DNA of 64,000 nucleotides, taken from assembly GCA_038326025.1 (NCBI GenBank), contig JBBQJP010000022.1, forward strand, positions 1 to 64,000, in the 5' to 3' direction. The position numbers and the translations under genes are program-made. The notes below the pieces were generated by a model. The model was not told the origin of the DNA. It did not search any database and saw only the letters and a list, made by a program, of their open reading frames with translations. Positions 43,307 through 52,734 of the stretch are shown here, piece by piece. This stretch comes from CAISIP01 sp038326025 (GTDB lineage: Bacteria > Pseudomonadota > Gammaproteobacteria > Burkholderiales > Burkholderiaceae_C). Every line of letters starts with the position of its first letter. The first letter of the stretch is position 1.

Positions 43307-44326
43307 ATGGGTTTGTTTGAGCGTTACCTGAGCCTGTGGGTCGGTTTGGGCATGTTGGCCGGTGTCGGTCTGGGTCTGTGGATTCCCGGCCTGTTCCAGG
43401 CGGTCGCGGGCATGGAGTGGGCGCACGTCAATCTGGTCGTGGCCGCCTTCATCTGGGTCATGGTGTACCCGATGATGATCCAGATCGACCTTGCGGCCGT
43501 GAAGGACGTGGGCCGCAGGCCGCGTGGCCTGATCCTGACGCTGGTTATCAACTGGCTGGTCAAGCCGTTCACGATGGCGGCGCTGGCCGTGTTGTTTTTC
43601 AAGTACCTGTTCGCGCCCTGGGTTGATCCGCAGTCGGCCAGCGAATACATCGCCGGCATGATCCTGCTCGGCGTGGCGCCTTGCACCGCCATGGTGTTCG
43701 TCTGGAGCCAACTCACCCGGGGCGACCCCAACTACACGCTGGTGCAGGTATCGGTCAACGACCTGATCATGGTGTTCGCCTTCGCACCGATCGCCGCCTT
43801 CCTGCTCGGCGTCACCGACGTCAGTGTGCCGTGGCAGACGCTGCTGCTGTCGACCCTGCTGTACGTGGTGTTGCCGCTGGTCGCCGGCGTTGCCACACGC
43901 AGTTTCTGGATGGCGCGCGGCGGTGCGGCGCGGTTGTCCCGCGGCGTGGCAGCGCTCAAACCCTGGTCGGTTCTGGGCCTGATTGCCACGGTGGTGCTGT
44001 TGTTCGGCTTTCAGGCCGAAACCCTGGTGGCCAAGCCGCTGGTCATAGCCTTGATTGCAGTGCCGTTGGTGCTGCAGAGTTACGGCATCTTCGCCATTGC
44101 CTACGTCGCGGCCTACCGGATGCGTCTGCCGCACAACATCGCAGCGCCGGCCTGCATGATCGGCACGTCGAACTTCTTCGAACTGGCCGTGGCCGTGGCG
44201 ATTTCGCTGTTCGGCCTGCATTCGGGCGCCGCACTGGCCACGGTGGTCGGCGTGCTGGTCGAGGTGCCGGTGATGTTGTCGCTGGTGGCATTTGCCAACC
44301 GCACCCGGCATTGGTTCCCTGCCTGA
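43307..44326 (+). CDS. acr3: Arsenite efflux carrier, ACR3 family
   Basis: A protein of 339 residues with about ten membrane helices. The ACR3 signatures are present: LLGVAPCTAMVFVWSQLTRG with the essential Cys, VSVNDLIMVF, and the IGTSNFFELAVAVAISLFG segment. It exports As(III) using the proton gradient. The ATG at 43307 has GAGGA ten bases upstream. It is 293 bases behind arsR and probably under its control. No arsenate reductase gene is adjacent. Confidence 0.93.
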   Translation: MGLFERYLSLWVGLGMLAGVGLGLWIPGLFQAVAGMEWAHVNLVVAAFIWVMVYPMMIQIDLAAVKDVGRRPRGLILTLVINWLVKPFTMAALAVLFFKYLFAPWVDPQSASEYIAGMILLGVAPCTAMVFVWSQLTRGDPNYTLVQVSVNDLIMVFAFAPIAAFLLGVTDVSVPWQTLLLSTLLYVVLPLVAGVATRSFWMARGGAARLSRGVAALKPWSVLGLIATVVLLFGFQAETLVAKPLVIALIAVPLVLQSYGIFAIAYVAAYRMRLPHNIAAPACMIGTSNFFELAVAVAISLFGLHSGAALATVVGVLVEVPVMLSLVAFANRTRHWFPA

Positions 44327-44364
44327 TGTCAACCGTGTGGCGCGCCAAACAACGCCACGTGAAC

Positions 44365-45474
44365 TCAGGGCGCCGGGTCCTGCAGGGCGCGGCGTACCGG
44401 CATGATGTGGATACCCTGCGGGTCGATCTCCAGATACACGACGCTTTCAGAGCGCAGCGAGTTTTGCCGCGCAAAACGCGTCGGCACATCCAGATGCACC
44501 CGTGCCAGCGGCAGACCCAAAGGCTGGCATTCGAGCGTAGCAATCTCGCCCAAATGACGCAGCCCGCGCAGCGTGCAGGCCACCAGGTTGGGGCCGCCGG
44601 ATGGCAACACATGGACCTGCACATGTTCGCCCGACAACACCCAGCGCACCGTCGAGCCGTCATCCAATCGGCCTTTGTCGCGCGTCTGCAGGTCGATGCC
44701 CTGGTCGGCATCCCCCCAGCACAGTCGTGCCATGCCGCCGGTCGTCGCAGCCTTGTAAAAGACGCCCTGATGGATATCGCGCAGCCCCACCAGCGACGCG
44801 ACCCTGGCATTGCGTGGCTGCGACATGACCTGTTCGGGGCGGCCGTCCTGCAAGGTGATGCCGGCGTCCAGGATACAGATGCGGTCGGCCAGCAGGCGCG
44901 CTTCGCGCAGGTCGTGCGTCACCATGATGATCGGCAGCGGCACCCGGGTACGCAACTTGATCAGCTCGTCATACAGTGACTGCCGCGTCGGCTGATCGAC
45001 GGCCGAAAAAGCCTCGTCGAGCAGCAGCACCGCCGGGTCGCGCGCCAGTGCACGCGCCAGCGCAACGCGCTGACGCTGCCCGCCGGAGAGTTCATGCGGT
45101 TTGCGCGCCGCCAGTCCATCGAGCTGCATGTCGGCCAGCAGGCGCAGCGCCGCTTCGGTGCCGCTGTGGGTGGGCAGGGCCAGGCGCACGTTGTCCAGCG
45201 CACTGAGGTGGGGAAACAAGGCGTAGTGCTGGAACACCATGCCCACCGGACGCTGCTCGGCCGGTATGTCGATGCGCCGCGCAGAGTCGAACCAGACGGT
45301 ATCGCCCAGGCAGATATGGCCTTGGGCCGGGCGCAACAGGCCGGCCACGGCGCGCAATACGCTGGTCTTGCCGCTGCCCGAGGGGCCCACCAGGGCCAGC
45401 AGTTCGCCGGCGGCGCATTGGATACGCGCCTGCAGCGGAATCGGTCCGTCCTGAATCAACTGGGCTTGCAGCAT
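44365..45474 (-). CDS. modC: Molybdate ABC transporter ATP-binding protein
   Basis: A protein of 369 residues. The ATPase domain has Walker A GPSGSGKTSVL, signature LSGGQRQRVALARAL and Walker B LLLDEAFSAVD. The C-terminal region (about 235-365) contains two TOBE-like segments that bind molybdate and regulate transport in ModC. The ATG at 45474 is 11 bases after the modB stop. It completes a modABC set on the minus strand; no modE is visible nearby. Confidence 0.93.
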   Translation of the reverse strand: MLQAQLIQDGPIPLQARIQCAAGELLALVGPSGSGKTSVLRAVAGLLRPAQGHICLGDTVWFDSARRIDIPAEQRPVGMVFQHYALFPHLSALDNVRLALPTHSGTEAALRLLADMQLDGLAARKPHELSGGQRQRVALARALARDPAVLLLDEAFSAVDQPTRQSLYDELIKLRTRVPLPIIMVTHDLREARLLADRICILDAGITLQDGRPEQVMSQPRNARVASLVGLRDIHQGVFYKAATTGGMARLCWGDADQGIDLQTRDKGRLDDGSTVRWVLSGEHVQVHVLPSGGPNLVACTLRGLRHLGEIATLECQPLGLPLARVHLDVPTRFARQNSLRSESVVYLEIDPQGIHIMPVRRALQDPAP

Positions 45475-45485
45475 GAAATCGGTGC

Positions 45486-46157
45486 TCAGCTGCGCGCCAT
45501 TCGCGACGAAGGCCGTGACAGCCAGGTCGACACCAGCAAGGTCAGCATGGACAGCGCGAGCAAGGTGGCTGACATGATGCCTGCGGCCTGCATGTCGAAG
45601 GCCTGCACCTTGTCGTAGATCGAGATGGCGATGGTGCGGGTTTCTCCCGGAATGCTGCCGCCTACCATCAGCACCACGCCGAACTCGCCCAGCGTATGGG
45701 TGGCGGTCATGATCATGCCGCTGGCGATGCCGCGACGGGCCAGCGGCAGTTCGATCAACCACAACCTGCGCCAGCGCGACAGGCCGCAGGTGCGTGCGGC
45801 GTCGTGCAGTTCGGTCGGTATGGCTTCAAAGGCCCGCTGCATCGGCATCAGCGCAAACGGAATGTTGAAGATCACGCTGGCCACCAGCAGGCCAGAGAAG
45901 GAAAACGCCAGCGTGTGCCCGAACACCTGCTGGAACAGCGCACCCAGCGTCGATCCACCACCCATGGCCACCAACAGGTAGAAACCCAGCACCGTCGGCG
46001 GCAACACCAGCGGCAGTGTGAGCATGGCCTCGAACACCGGTTTGAGCGCATGTGGGCTGGTGGCCAGCCAACGCGCCGCCAGCACGCCGAGCGGTAGCAG
46101 GATGGCGGCAGTGGCCAGTGCCAGCTGCACCGACAACCAGAGCGCGGACCAGTCCAT
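45486..46157 (-). CDS. modB: Molybdate ABC transporter permease
   Basis: A protein of 223 residues with about five membrane helices. The permease signature TLPLVLPPTVLGFYLL near residue 50 and the EAA-type loop AARTCGLSRWRRLWLIELPLA are diagnostic for ModB. It forms the channel with ModA and ModC. The start is seven bases after the modA stop, indicating one operon. Confidence 0.95.
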   Translation of the reverse strand: MDWSALWLSVQLALATAAILLPLGVLAARWLATSPHALKPVFEAMLTLPLVLPPTVLGFYLLVAMGGGSTLGALFQQVFGHTLAFSFSGLLVASVIFNIPFALMPMQRAFEAIPTELHDAARTCGLSRWRRLWLIELPLARRGIASGMIMTATHTLGEFGVVLMVGGSIPGETRTIAISIYDKVQAFDMQAAGIMSATLLALSMLTLLVSTWLSRPSSRMARS

Positions 46158-46164
46158 GGCTGTG

Positions 46165-46947
46165 TCAGTTCAGCGTCTCGCCCGGCAGCGCAAAACCGTG
46201 GCGTTTGAACACGGCGCGCGCCGCGCTCTGTTGCAGGTAGTCATAAAAGACCCGTGCGGTCGGGCCGGCCTTGCGCGTGAGCACCATGCGCTGGCGCAGC
46301 GGCTGGTGCAGCTTGTCGGGAATCAGCACATATTGGCCACGCGCGCCGAACGCGGGAGCCAAAACCAGCGAATACGCGAATATGCCGCCCTGGGCCGACC
46401 CGGAGGCCGCGAACTGCGCCGACTGCGACACGTTTTCACCCATCACCAGGCGCGGCCGCAACACATCCCACAGACCGGCCGATTGCAGCGCCTGTTTCGC
46501 GGCACGGCCATACGGCGCATGCTCCGGGTTGGCAATGGCAAAACGCACGATGCGCCCGTCCGACGCGGCGGCGCGCAGGTCGGTCAACTGCGCGTCGGGT
46601 TTGAGCGGCGAGCCATTGGGCGCAAACAACACGATGCGGCCAATCGCATACAGCAGACCGCGGTCCGGCGTGTGGTTTTGCTCGGCGAGCTGGAATACAT
46701 AGGATTCGTCGGCTGAGAGAAACAGCTCGAACGGCGCATCCTGCGCGATCTGCCGCGCGAAGTTGCCCGATGACCCGTAGCTGATGCGCAGCTGCTGCCC
46801 GGTGTCCTTGCGGAAGGTCTCGGCGATCTCGTCCAGCGCGAATTTCAGATCTGACGCCGCGGCAATGGCGGGCGCCGGCTGCGCCGATGCGACGGCACCC
46901 GCGATCAGCAGCCACCCTGCGAGCAGGCAATTCCTCCGGCGCAACAT
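46165..46947 (-). CDS. modA: Molybdate-binding periplasmic protein
   Basis: A protein of 260 residues with a signal peptide ending near ASA-Q (residue 23). The mature protein has AAASDLKFALDEIAETFRKDTG and SYGSSGNFARQI, the ModA oxyanion-binding pattern, and later FAIANPEHAPYGRAA. It captures molybdate (or tungstate) for ModBC. The ATG at 46947 has AAGGA about ten bases upstream. It follows an MFS gene by 74 bases on the same strand. Confidence 0.94.
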   Translation of the reverse strand: MLRRRNCLLAGWLLIAGAVASAQPAPAIAAASDLKFALDEIAETFRKDTGQQLRISYGSSGNFARQIAQDAPFELFLSADESYVFQLAEQNHTPDRGLLYAIGRIVLFAPNGSPLKPDAQLTDLRAAASDGRIVRFAIANPEHAPYGRAAKQALQSAGLWDVLRPRLVMGENVSQSAQFAASGSAQGGIFAYSLVLAPAFGARGQYVLIPDKLHQPLRQRMVLTRKAGPTARVFYDYLQQSAARAVFKRHGFALPGETLN

Positions 46948-47021
46948 CAATCGGGGTCCTTCATCGTTTTCATGCCGATCCAAGTCTAGTGGACTCGGCG
47001 CTGCCGCGGCGCGGCAAAGTA

Positions 47022-48227
47022 TCAGGCCGGCACCGATGCCGCCATGGGCGCAGGCCGAATCCAGCGTGCCACCAACCACGGCATGGCGATGGCATAGGCG
47101 GCCACCGAACCGGCCAGCCAGGTCAACGGCACGCCAGTTTGCAGTGCGTGGCCCAATAGTGGCGGCGAGGCGGCGGTAGACAACACCATCAATGCGGTGA
47201 ACACACCCCGCACCATGCCCAGTTGCTGCACGCCGAACAGTTCGGCCCACAAGGCCCCCGACAACACGCTTTGCGTGCCCGAGGCCATGCCCATGCCCAG
47301 GAACAGTCCCCACACCGCATACGCCGGTGGTGCGAAACCGCCCAGCAACATGCCGGCCGCCAGCGGCCACAGATAGAAGCGGAAGATTCCGCGCGCGCCG
47401 TAGCGATCGACCCAGCGACCGCTGACCCATGTGGTACCCGCCTGGATCAGCGCAAACGCCAAAATACCCATCGCCACCTGGGCCAGTGTCCAGTCGCGGG
47501 CGGCTGACAGCGCGCCCTGGTGCAGGAACACCGATGTCACGACAAAGGGCAGCGTCAGCATCACTGGCAAGGCGGCCAGGAAGGCAGGATGGCGCAACAG
47601 TTGTTGGCGCGCCATGGCCGCGGGCGCTGGCTGGGAAGGCGAACGCGGCAATTCCAAAGGCAGCGGCGCGGCAATGCGCCGCAGCGTCGGCAGGGCGACC
47701 AGCAACACCAGCGCCCCGGCACAGGCCCAGACCCAGCGCCAGTCGATCCAGCCCAGCAAGGCGGTCACTAGCAGTGGGAGCAAGGCCTCGCCGAGGATGT
47801 AGCCAAACGCGGCGGTGGCGATGCTGCGTCCGCGATGCAGCGCGTGACGTGCCGCCGTGACGATGGCCAGATGCGCGCACAAACCCTGGCCACCCAGGCG
47901 CAAACAGAAAAATCCCAGCAGCAGCATCCAGGGCGCCTGGGCCGTGGCCATCAGCACCGTGCCGCAGGCCAGCACGATCAAGGCGATGGTGATCGCGCGG
48001 CGCGCAGGCACCCGGTCGGCCAGCGCACCGAGCCAGAACATCAGCAGGCCGCTGGCGCCCGTGGCCAGCCCGTACAGCGCCCCCCATTGCGCGCTTTGCA
48101 GACCCAATGCCGACTGCACCGGCGCGCCGAACATGCCAATGAAGAAGGACTGGCCGAAACTCGAGATCAGCGCCGCCCCCAGGCCGAAGCCGGCGGCGCG
48201 TCGATGAAAGCTGACGGTGCCGCCCAT
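47022..48227 (-). CDS. MFS transporter
   Basis: A protein of 401 residues with about 12 membrane helices and the A-like motif GALADRVPARRAI between helices 2 and 3. The sequence resembles MFS members of the oxalate/monocarboxylate-like or unknown substrate group; no specific substrate can be assigned. The start ATG is at 48227. It lies upstream of modABC on the same strand and downstream of an M20 deacylase, but no shared pathway is evident. Confidence 0.85.
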   Translation of the reverse strand: MGGTVSFHRRAAGFGLGAALISSFGQSFFIGMFGAPVQSALGLQSAQWGALYGLATGASGLLMFWLGALADRVPARRAITIALIVLACGTVLMATAQAPWMLLLGFFCLRLGGQGLCAHLAIVTAARHALHRGRSIATAAFGYILGEALLPLLVTALLGWIDWRWVWACAGALVLLVALPTLRRIAAPLPLELPRSPSQPAPAAMARQQLLRHPAFLAALPVMLTLPFVVTSVFLHQGALSAARDWTLAQVAMGILAFALIQAGTTWVSGRWVDRYGARGIFRFYLWPLAAGMLLGGFAPPAYAVWGLFLGMGMASGTQSVLSGALWAELFGVQQLGMVRGVFTALMVLSTAASPPLLGHALQTGVPLTWLAGSVAAYAIAMPWLVARWIRPAPMAASVPA

Positions 48228-48272
48228 CAAGACCTGACGGACCAGCGCCGTGTACGTTGTGGCTGGCCGCCG

Positions 48273-49589
48273 TCAGGCTGGCTGGCCGCCGCGGGTGAGC
48301 TGCAGGGTTGCGAGCGCCATCACCTTGGCCGAATCCACCATGTCCTGGATGCCGACATATTCGTCCGGCTGGTGGGCCAGGTCCAGGATGCCCGGGCCGT
48401 AGGCCACGCAGTGGTTCATCTTGCCGGTGCGCACGATGTGTTTCTGGTCGTAGGTGCCGGGGCTGGAGATATAGCCGGGTTCGCGCCCGAGCACGCGTGC
48501 GATCGCGCGCGCCGTGGCGTCCACCACGGGTGCGTCCTTCGGCGTGGCCGTAGGCAGGAAGCTCATGATCTCGCGCAGGCCGTAGTCGAAGCCGGGCCGC
48601 GTGGCCTTGAGTTCTTCGAGCATGGCGACGATCTCGGCCTTGACCGCGTCCAGTGTCTCCTCGGCGATGAAGCGGCGGTCGAGCACCGCGCGGCAGCTGT
48701 GTGCCACCACAGGCGAGGGCAGGTCACCGGTGGGCCGGCCCTGGTCGTCCAGGCTGTAGCGCTGCTCGACCTGTCCGCCGTGCACGCTGTTGATGTTGAG
48801 CGTGCTCACGCGCGCGCCGGGCGGTTCGACCGGCTGGGCTGTGCGCCGATCGCGCAGCTTGGGCCCGAGTTCGGCCTCGAGCAGGTGCAGGAAGGCACTC
48901 ATGTGGCTGATCGCCGAGTCGCCCAGGAACGGCATCGAACCATGCGCGATGCGGCCACGGGTCTCGACTTCGGCCCAATACACGCCGCGGTGTCCCAGAC
49001 AGATGCGGTCGACGCCGAGCGGTTCGGGAATGATGACGTGGTGTACCTTGGGGCGGCTGAAGTAACCCAGGCCGGCGAGATAGCCGACACCGGCGTAACC
49101 GCCGGATTCTTCATCGACCGTGCCGCTGATCTCGATGGCGCCCGGAAACCGGATGCCGGCATCCAGAATGGACTCGACAGCGATCACGCTGGCCGCGATG
49201 CCGCCCTTCATGTCGCAGGTGCCGCGGCCGTACACACGGCCGTCCCGGACCTGGGCGCCGAACGGGTCTTCGGTCCAGCCCGGGCCGGGTTCGACGACGT
49301 CGATGTGGCCGTTGAAGTGCACACATTCGCCACTGCCCTGGCCCTCATAGCGGGCCACCATATTGACGCGCGGATGGCTGTCCTTGTCACCCGGTGCACC
49401 TTCGGCGCGCAGGTACTCGACCGTAAAGCCACGCTTGCGCAGGCGTTCGCCGAGCAGCCGCGCGCAAGCCTCATAGGCATCACCCGGTGGGTTCACGGTG
49501 GGAATGCGCACCAGAGCCTGGGTCAGGGCGACCAGTTCGTCCTGTTTGGCGTCAATGCGCGAGAGCAAGTTTTCGGTGTCAGCGGACAT
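48273..49589 (-). CDS. M20 family deacylase (ArgE/DapE-like)
   Basis: A protein of 438 residues. The di-zinc site residues are visible: HFNGHIDVVEPG (His95, Asp97), GRGTCDMKGG (Asp126), and the catalytic Glu pair in TVDEESGGYAG. A dimerisation domain follows, with a C-terminal His in TYDQKHIVRTG. It would hydrolyse N-acyl amino acids or dipeptides. It is too divergent to call argE or dapE. The gene is 45 bases upstream of the MFS carrier on the same strand, so a hydrolase-importer pair is possible. Confidence 0.9.
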   Translation of the reverse strand: MSADTENLLSRIDAKQDELVALTQALVRIPTVNPPGDAYEACARLLGERLRKRGFTVEYLRAEGAPGDKDSHPRVNMVARYEGQGSGECVHFNGHIDVVEPGPGWTEDPFGAQVRDGRVYGRGTCDMKGGIAASVIAVESILDAGIRFPGAIEISGTVDEESGGYAGVGYLAGLGYFSRPKVHHVIIPEPLGVDRICLGHRGVYWAEVETRGRIAHGSMPFLGDSAISHMSAFLHLLEAELGPKLRDRRTAQPVEPPGARVSTLNINSVHGGQVEQRYSLDDQGRPTGDLPSPVVAHSCRAVLDRRFIAEETLDAVKAEIVAMLEELKATRPGFDYGLREIMSFLPTATPKDAPVVDATARAIARVLGREPGYISSPGTYDQKHIVRTGKMNHCVAYGPGILDLAHQPDEYVGIQDMVDSAKVMALATLQLTRGGQPA

Positions 49590-49713
49590 GGGTGGATTCT
49601 AGTGCCGTGGTTTTGATCACCGTTACCGCGTGCAGGGTCGCCGAAGCAGCGTCGGTGCAGCGTCGGTGCGCCGCAGGATCGGTAAAAATAGTATGGCGCT
49701 CTGCGCCTGTCCG

Positions 49714-50679
49714 CTACAGTCGCCCGGACAGGCGACGGTACGTGAGCAGCGGGTCCGTCACACCCGGCCTCAGGTAGGTGGGTACGATGGCGCCTGGTGA
49801 CGACGGCGTAATGCCCAGCATGTCCAGCCCTGGCAAGACACCCGAGGCGACATTGTCGACCTGCATCGACAACAGGTTGTCGCGGCTCATCAAAGGTGCA
49901 CCCGGCAGCATCTCCATCACGCGCGCTTGCAGCCTGCCGAGTGACGGCGACAACGCCACCACCGGACGGGGGTGGCCGCTGATTCGACCGGCCAGCTCTA
50001 CCAGTTCGCGCAAGGTGTAGACATCCGGTCCGCAGGCTTCGAACACCGATGCTTGCACTGGATGTGTCAGACCTGCAATGGCCCCAGGTTGGCGCAGTAG
50101 CCGGATGATCGCTTGTGCCACGTCCTGCACCCAGACCGGCTGGAACCGGCTATCGGCGCTGGCCAGCGGTATCACCGGCAGCATCGCCTGCATTTTGGCG
50201 AACAGGTTCAGGAATCGATCGTACGCGCCGAACACCACACTCGGGCGCAGGATGCTTTGCGCCAGTTTGCTGCCGGTCAACACGGCTTCGCCCTGTGCCT
50301 TGCTGCGCTGGTACAGCGACGGCGCATCGGCGGCGGCGCCCAGTGCACTCACATGCACCAGCCGAGTCACACCGGCATCCTGGCAGGCGCGCGCCAGCTT
50401 TTGCACCAGGGTCACATGGACATGGTCGAAGGCCGCCGCATCGCCATGCAGGATGGCCACCAGGTTGACCACTGCATCATGCCCGCGCACCAGTCGGGCG
50501 AGTTGGGCTTCGTCATGGATATCGGCCTCGATCACATCGACCCAGGGCAGCGGCGAGACCGTGCGGGCGTTGATCATGCGCCGGCTCGGCACCGTCAAGC
50601 GGCAGTTCAGCTGTCCGGCCTTTTCGCAGACGTGGCGACCGATGAAGCCACTGCCGCCCAGAACGAGGATTCGTTTCAT
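49714..50679 (-). CDS. NDUFA9-like NAD(P)-binding protein (atypical SDR)
   Basis: A protein of 321 residues. It starts MKRILVLGGSGFIGRHVCE, a nucleotide-binding motif of extended/atypical SDRs, and has LVHVSALGAAADAPSLYQRSKAQGE, where a Tyr-x3-Lys-like YQRSK is present. The pattern is that of the complex-I NDUFA9-like family in proteobacteria. Its role is probably quinone- or respiration-linked but unproven. The ATG at 50679 has GGAGA nine bases upstream. It is 54 bases downstream of the lytic transglycosylase gene. Confidence 0.88.
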   Translation of the reverse strand: MKRILVLGGSGFIGRHVCEKAGQLNCRLTVPSRRMINARTVSPLPWVDVIEADIHDEAQLARLVRGHDAVVNLVAILHGDAAAFDHVHVTLVQKLARACQDAGVTRLVHVSALGAAADAPSLYQRSKAQGEAVLTGSKLAQSILRPSVVFGAYDRFLNLFAKMQAMLPVIPLASADSRFQPVWVQDVAQAIIRLLRQPGAIAGLTHPVQASVFEACGPDVYTLRELVELAGRISGHPRPVVALSPSLGRLQARVMEMLPGAPLMSRDNLLSMQVDNVASGVLPGLDMLGITPSSPGAIVPTYLRPGVTDPLLTYRRLSGRL

Positions 50680-50733
50680 GTTGTCAATCTCCGGGTCGTC
50701 GTGTCGGGGTGGTGCAGCAGTCACTGTCGATCA

Positions 50734-52725
50734 TCAGGGCAGGTCCTTGTTCTCGGCGGCTGCGTTGTTTGCGCGTGGCCCGACCATGCCTAACCGCGCC
50801 TTGAGCGACTGCGGCTGGCCTGTGGTGATGGCGGCGTAGTTGGTGGTGTTGCTGAGCACCTTCTTGACGTAGTCGCGGGTTTCGCTGAATGGGATGTTTT
50901 CAGCCCAGATGGCAGCCTCGATCACCGGTCCGTTGCGCCAGTTGCGCGGGCGTCCCGGGCCAGCGTTGTAGGCCGCCGCAGCCAGCGGCATGGAGCCGGC
51001 GAAGTCGTCCAGTGCCAGCTTCAGGTAGGCCGTGCCGATGGTTATGTTGACGTCGCGGTCGTTGATCTGCTGGGGCTTGAAGTCGGTCATGCCGATTTTC
51101 TTTGCAGTCCAGCGCGCCGTAGCCGGCATGACCTGCATCAGCCCTGACGCGCCCACGCCCGAGCGCGCATCCATCAGGAAGCGGCTTTCCTGGCGGATCA
51201 GCCCGTAAACATAGGCCGGATCCAGGCCGATCTCACGGGAGCGCGGCAGCACCGCATCGTGCATGGGCATCGGAAAGCGCTGATTGAAGGCCATGAAGCT
51301 GCGCGTGCGCTCGCTGGTGTTGATGCAGTTAATCCAGTCTTCGCGCGCGCAGGCCAGGTCGGCGGTCGCCAGCAGGTTGCGGTCGTCCATGCCGCCGGGC
51401 TCGTGCAGGCGCACTGCGTAGTTCCACTCGCGGTTGCCTTCATTGCGCAGACCCAGGCCTATTGCGTAGGCGCTGCGTATCAACGCCGGATTGGTCCTGG
51501 CAGTTTCCTTTTCCTTGTCGCTCAAAGCGGGCGGGGCGGGCGGAACCGTGATCTTGCGGCCCAATTCTTCCAGCGCCAATTGCTCGTAAAAGCCACGCTC
51601 GCTGGCAATGCTCTCGAGCATCGTGGTGGCCTGCGCCCGATCGGACGCCGGTCGACCGGCCGACATCAGAGCGCGGGCGCGCCAGTAGATCCAGGTTGGA
51701 TCCAGACGCTGGCTTTCGTCCATGGCGGCGGTGGCATCGAGCACCTGCGACCATTTGCCGGCGCGCAAGGCTGCGCGGACCTTCCATTCCAGATGCTCCG
51801 GCTGCAGGAATTTGTCCTGGGCATTGGCGAAATAACCGGGCGCCTCATCCGACAGTCGCATCGCCGCACGTTTTCCGATCACGCCCCATACATAGCTGCG
51901 CTCCTCTTCCGTCAACTGCATGCGCCAGCGCAACTTGCTGACCTGCTCGGCGGCCGCTGCAGGATCGTCCGCGGCCAGCCGGATCAGGCCCAGGGTGACC
52001 AGTTCCTTGGTGCGCGGCAACAAGGCCGTGTGTTTCTCATCCAGGTAGCGGTCCGGGCCGGAGAAGATGGTCTTGACCTTGTTGGTCCAGTCCGGGTTGA
52101 GCAGGCCGATCGCCTGGGTGACCACCGACAGGCGGCCCGACTCCATGCCACCGCGGGCCCGTTGCCAGGCGACGTCGGGTTTCATCTTGCGCGCCTTGAG
52201 CAGTTCTTCGGCCGCATGGGCGCATCCGTCGTCTGCGTCGCGCTGCGCCAGCCACAAGGTCTGAACCTGCGCCGCGACATCGGCGCCACTGGTATTGAAG
52301 TCGGTGAGAAGCGCATAACAACGCACCTCGCGGTCGTCATTCATGCGAAAACTTGGATATTCGGCCATGAACGTGGCCCAGTCCCGGACCTGGCCGAGCA
52401 GCAGCAACCAGTCGTTGCGCAGCCGGTCTTCCTGGTAGGTTCCGGCGTACTTGCGCAGGAACGCGCGGATCTCGTCGTTCGACACATCGGGCATGCGGGC
52501 GCGCAGTTCCCAGTATGCAGCCCAGGGCTCGAGCACATGGCCCCGGGCCTGGGGCAGCAAGGCGCTCAAACGTTTGCGATCAGACTTGCGGAAAGCATCT
52601 TTCATCTCGAGCACGGCCTCATCGGCCTTGCTCGCAGCGTTGCTCTGCGCCTGCGCCAATGATGGTGTGGTCAGTGCCGCGGTCGTCAATACGGCGATCG
52701 ATGTCAAAATGGCTGCAAACTTCAT
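50734..52725 (-). CDS. slt: Soluble lytic murein transglycosylase (Slt70-like)
   Basis: A protein of 663 residues with a signal peptide ending near SLAQA (residue 25), a long helical superdomain (about 40-470), and a C-terminal goose-lysozyme-like SLT domain. The catalytic Glu513 lies in IRQESRFLMDARSGVGASG, followed by LMQVMPATA and AAAYNAGPGR. It cleaves peptidoglycan to 1,6-anhydro-muropeptides, the substrate pool for AnmK. The signal peptide fixes the start at 52725, only nine bases from the divergent cyclo-ligase gene. Confidence 0.95.
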   Translation of the reverse strand: MKFAAILTSIAVLTTAALTTPSLAQAQSNAASKADEAVLEMKDAFRKSDRKRLSALLPQARGHVLEPWAAYWELRARMPDVSNDEIRAFLRKYAGTYQEDRLRNDWLLLLGQVRDWATFMAEYPSFRMNDDREVRCYALLTDFNTSGADVAAQVQTLWLAQRDADDGCAHAAEELLKARKMKPDVAWQRARGGMESGRLSVVTQAIGLLNPDWTNKVKTIFSGPDRYLDEKHTALLPRTKELVTLGLIRLAADDPAAAAEQVSKLRWRMQLTEEERSYVWGVIGKRAAMRLSDEAPGYFANAQDKFLQPEHLEWKVRAALRAGKWSQVLDATAAMDESQRLDPTWIYWRARALMSAGRPASDRAQATTMLESIASERGFYEQLALEELGRKITVPPAPPALSDKEKETARTNPALIRSAYAIGLGLRNEGNREWNYAVRLHEPGGMDDRNLLATADLACAREDWINCINTSERTRSFMAFNQRFPMPMHDAVLPRSREIGLDPAYVYGLIRQESRFLMDARSGVGASGLMQVMPATARWTAKKIGMTDFKPQQINDRDVNITIGTAYLKLALDDFAGSMPLAAAAYNAGPGRPRNWRNGPVIEAAIWAENIPFSETRDYVKKVLSNTTNYAAITTGQPQSLKARLGMVGPRANNAAAENKDLP

Positions 52726-52734
52726 AGCGAGATT

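Noticed and set aside
44336..44364. GTGGCG ... CGCCAC stem between acr3 and modC as a bidirectional terminator
   Set aside because: Short six-base arms with no T-run on either side.
47835..49616. Long plus-strand open frame opposite the M20 deacylase and MFS genes
   Set aside because: It mirrors the codon structure of well-supported minus-strand genes in a GC-rich genome, and its His/Gln/Arg-rich translation matches no family.
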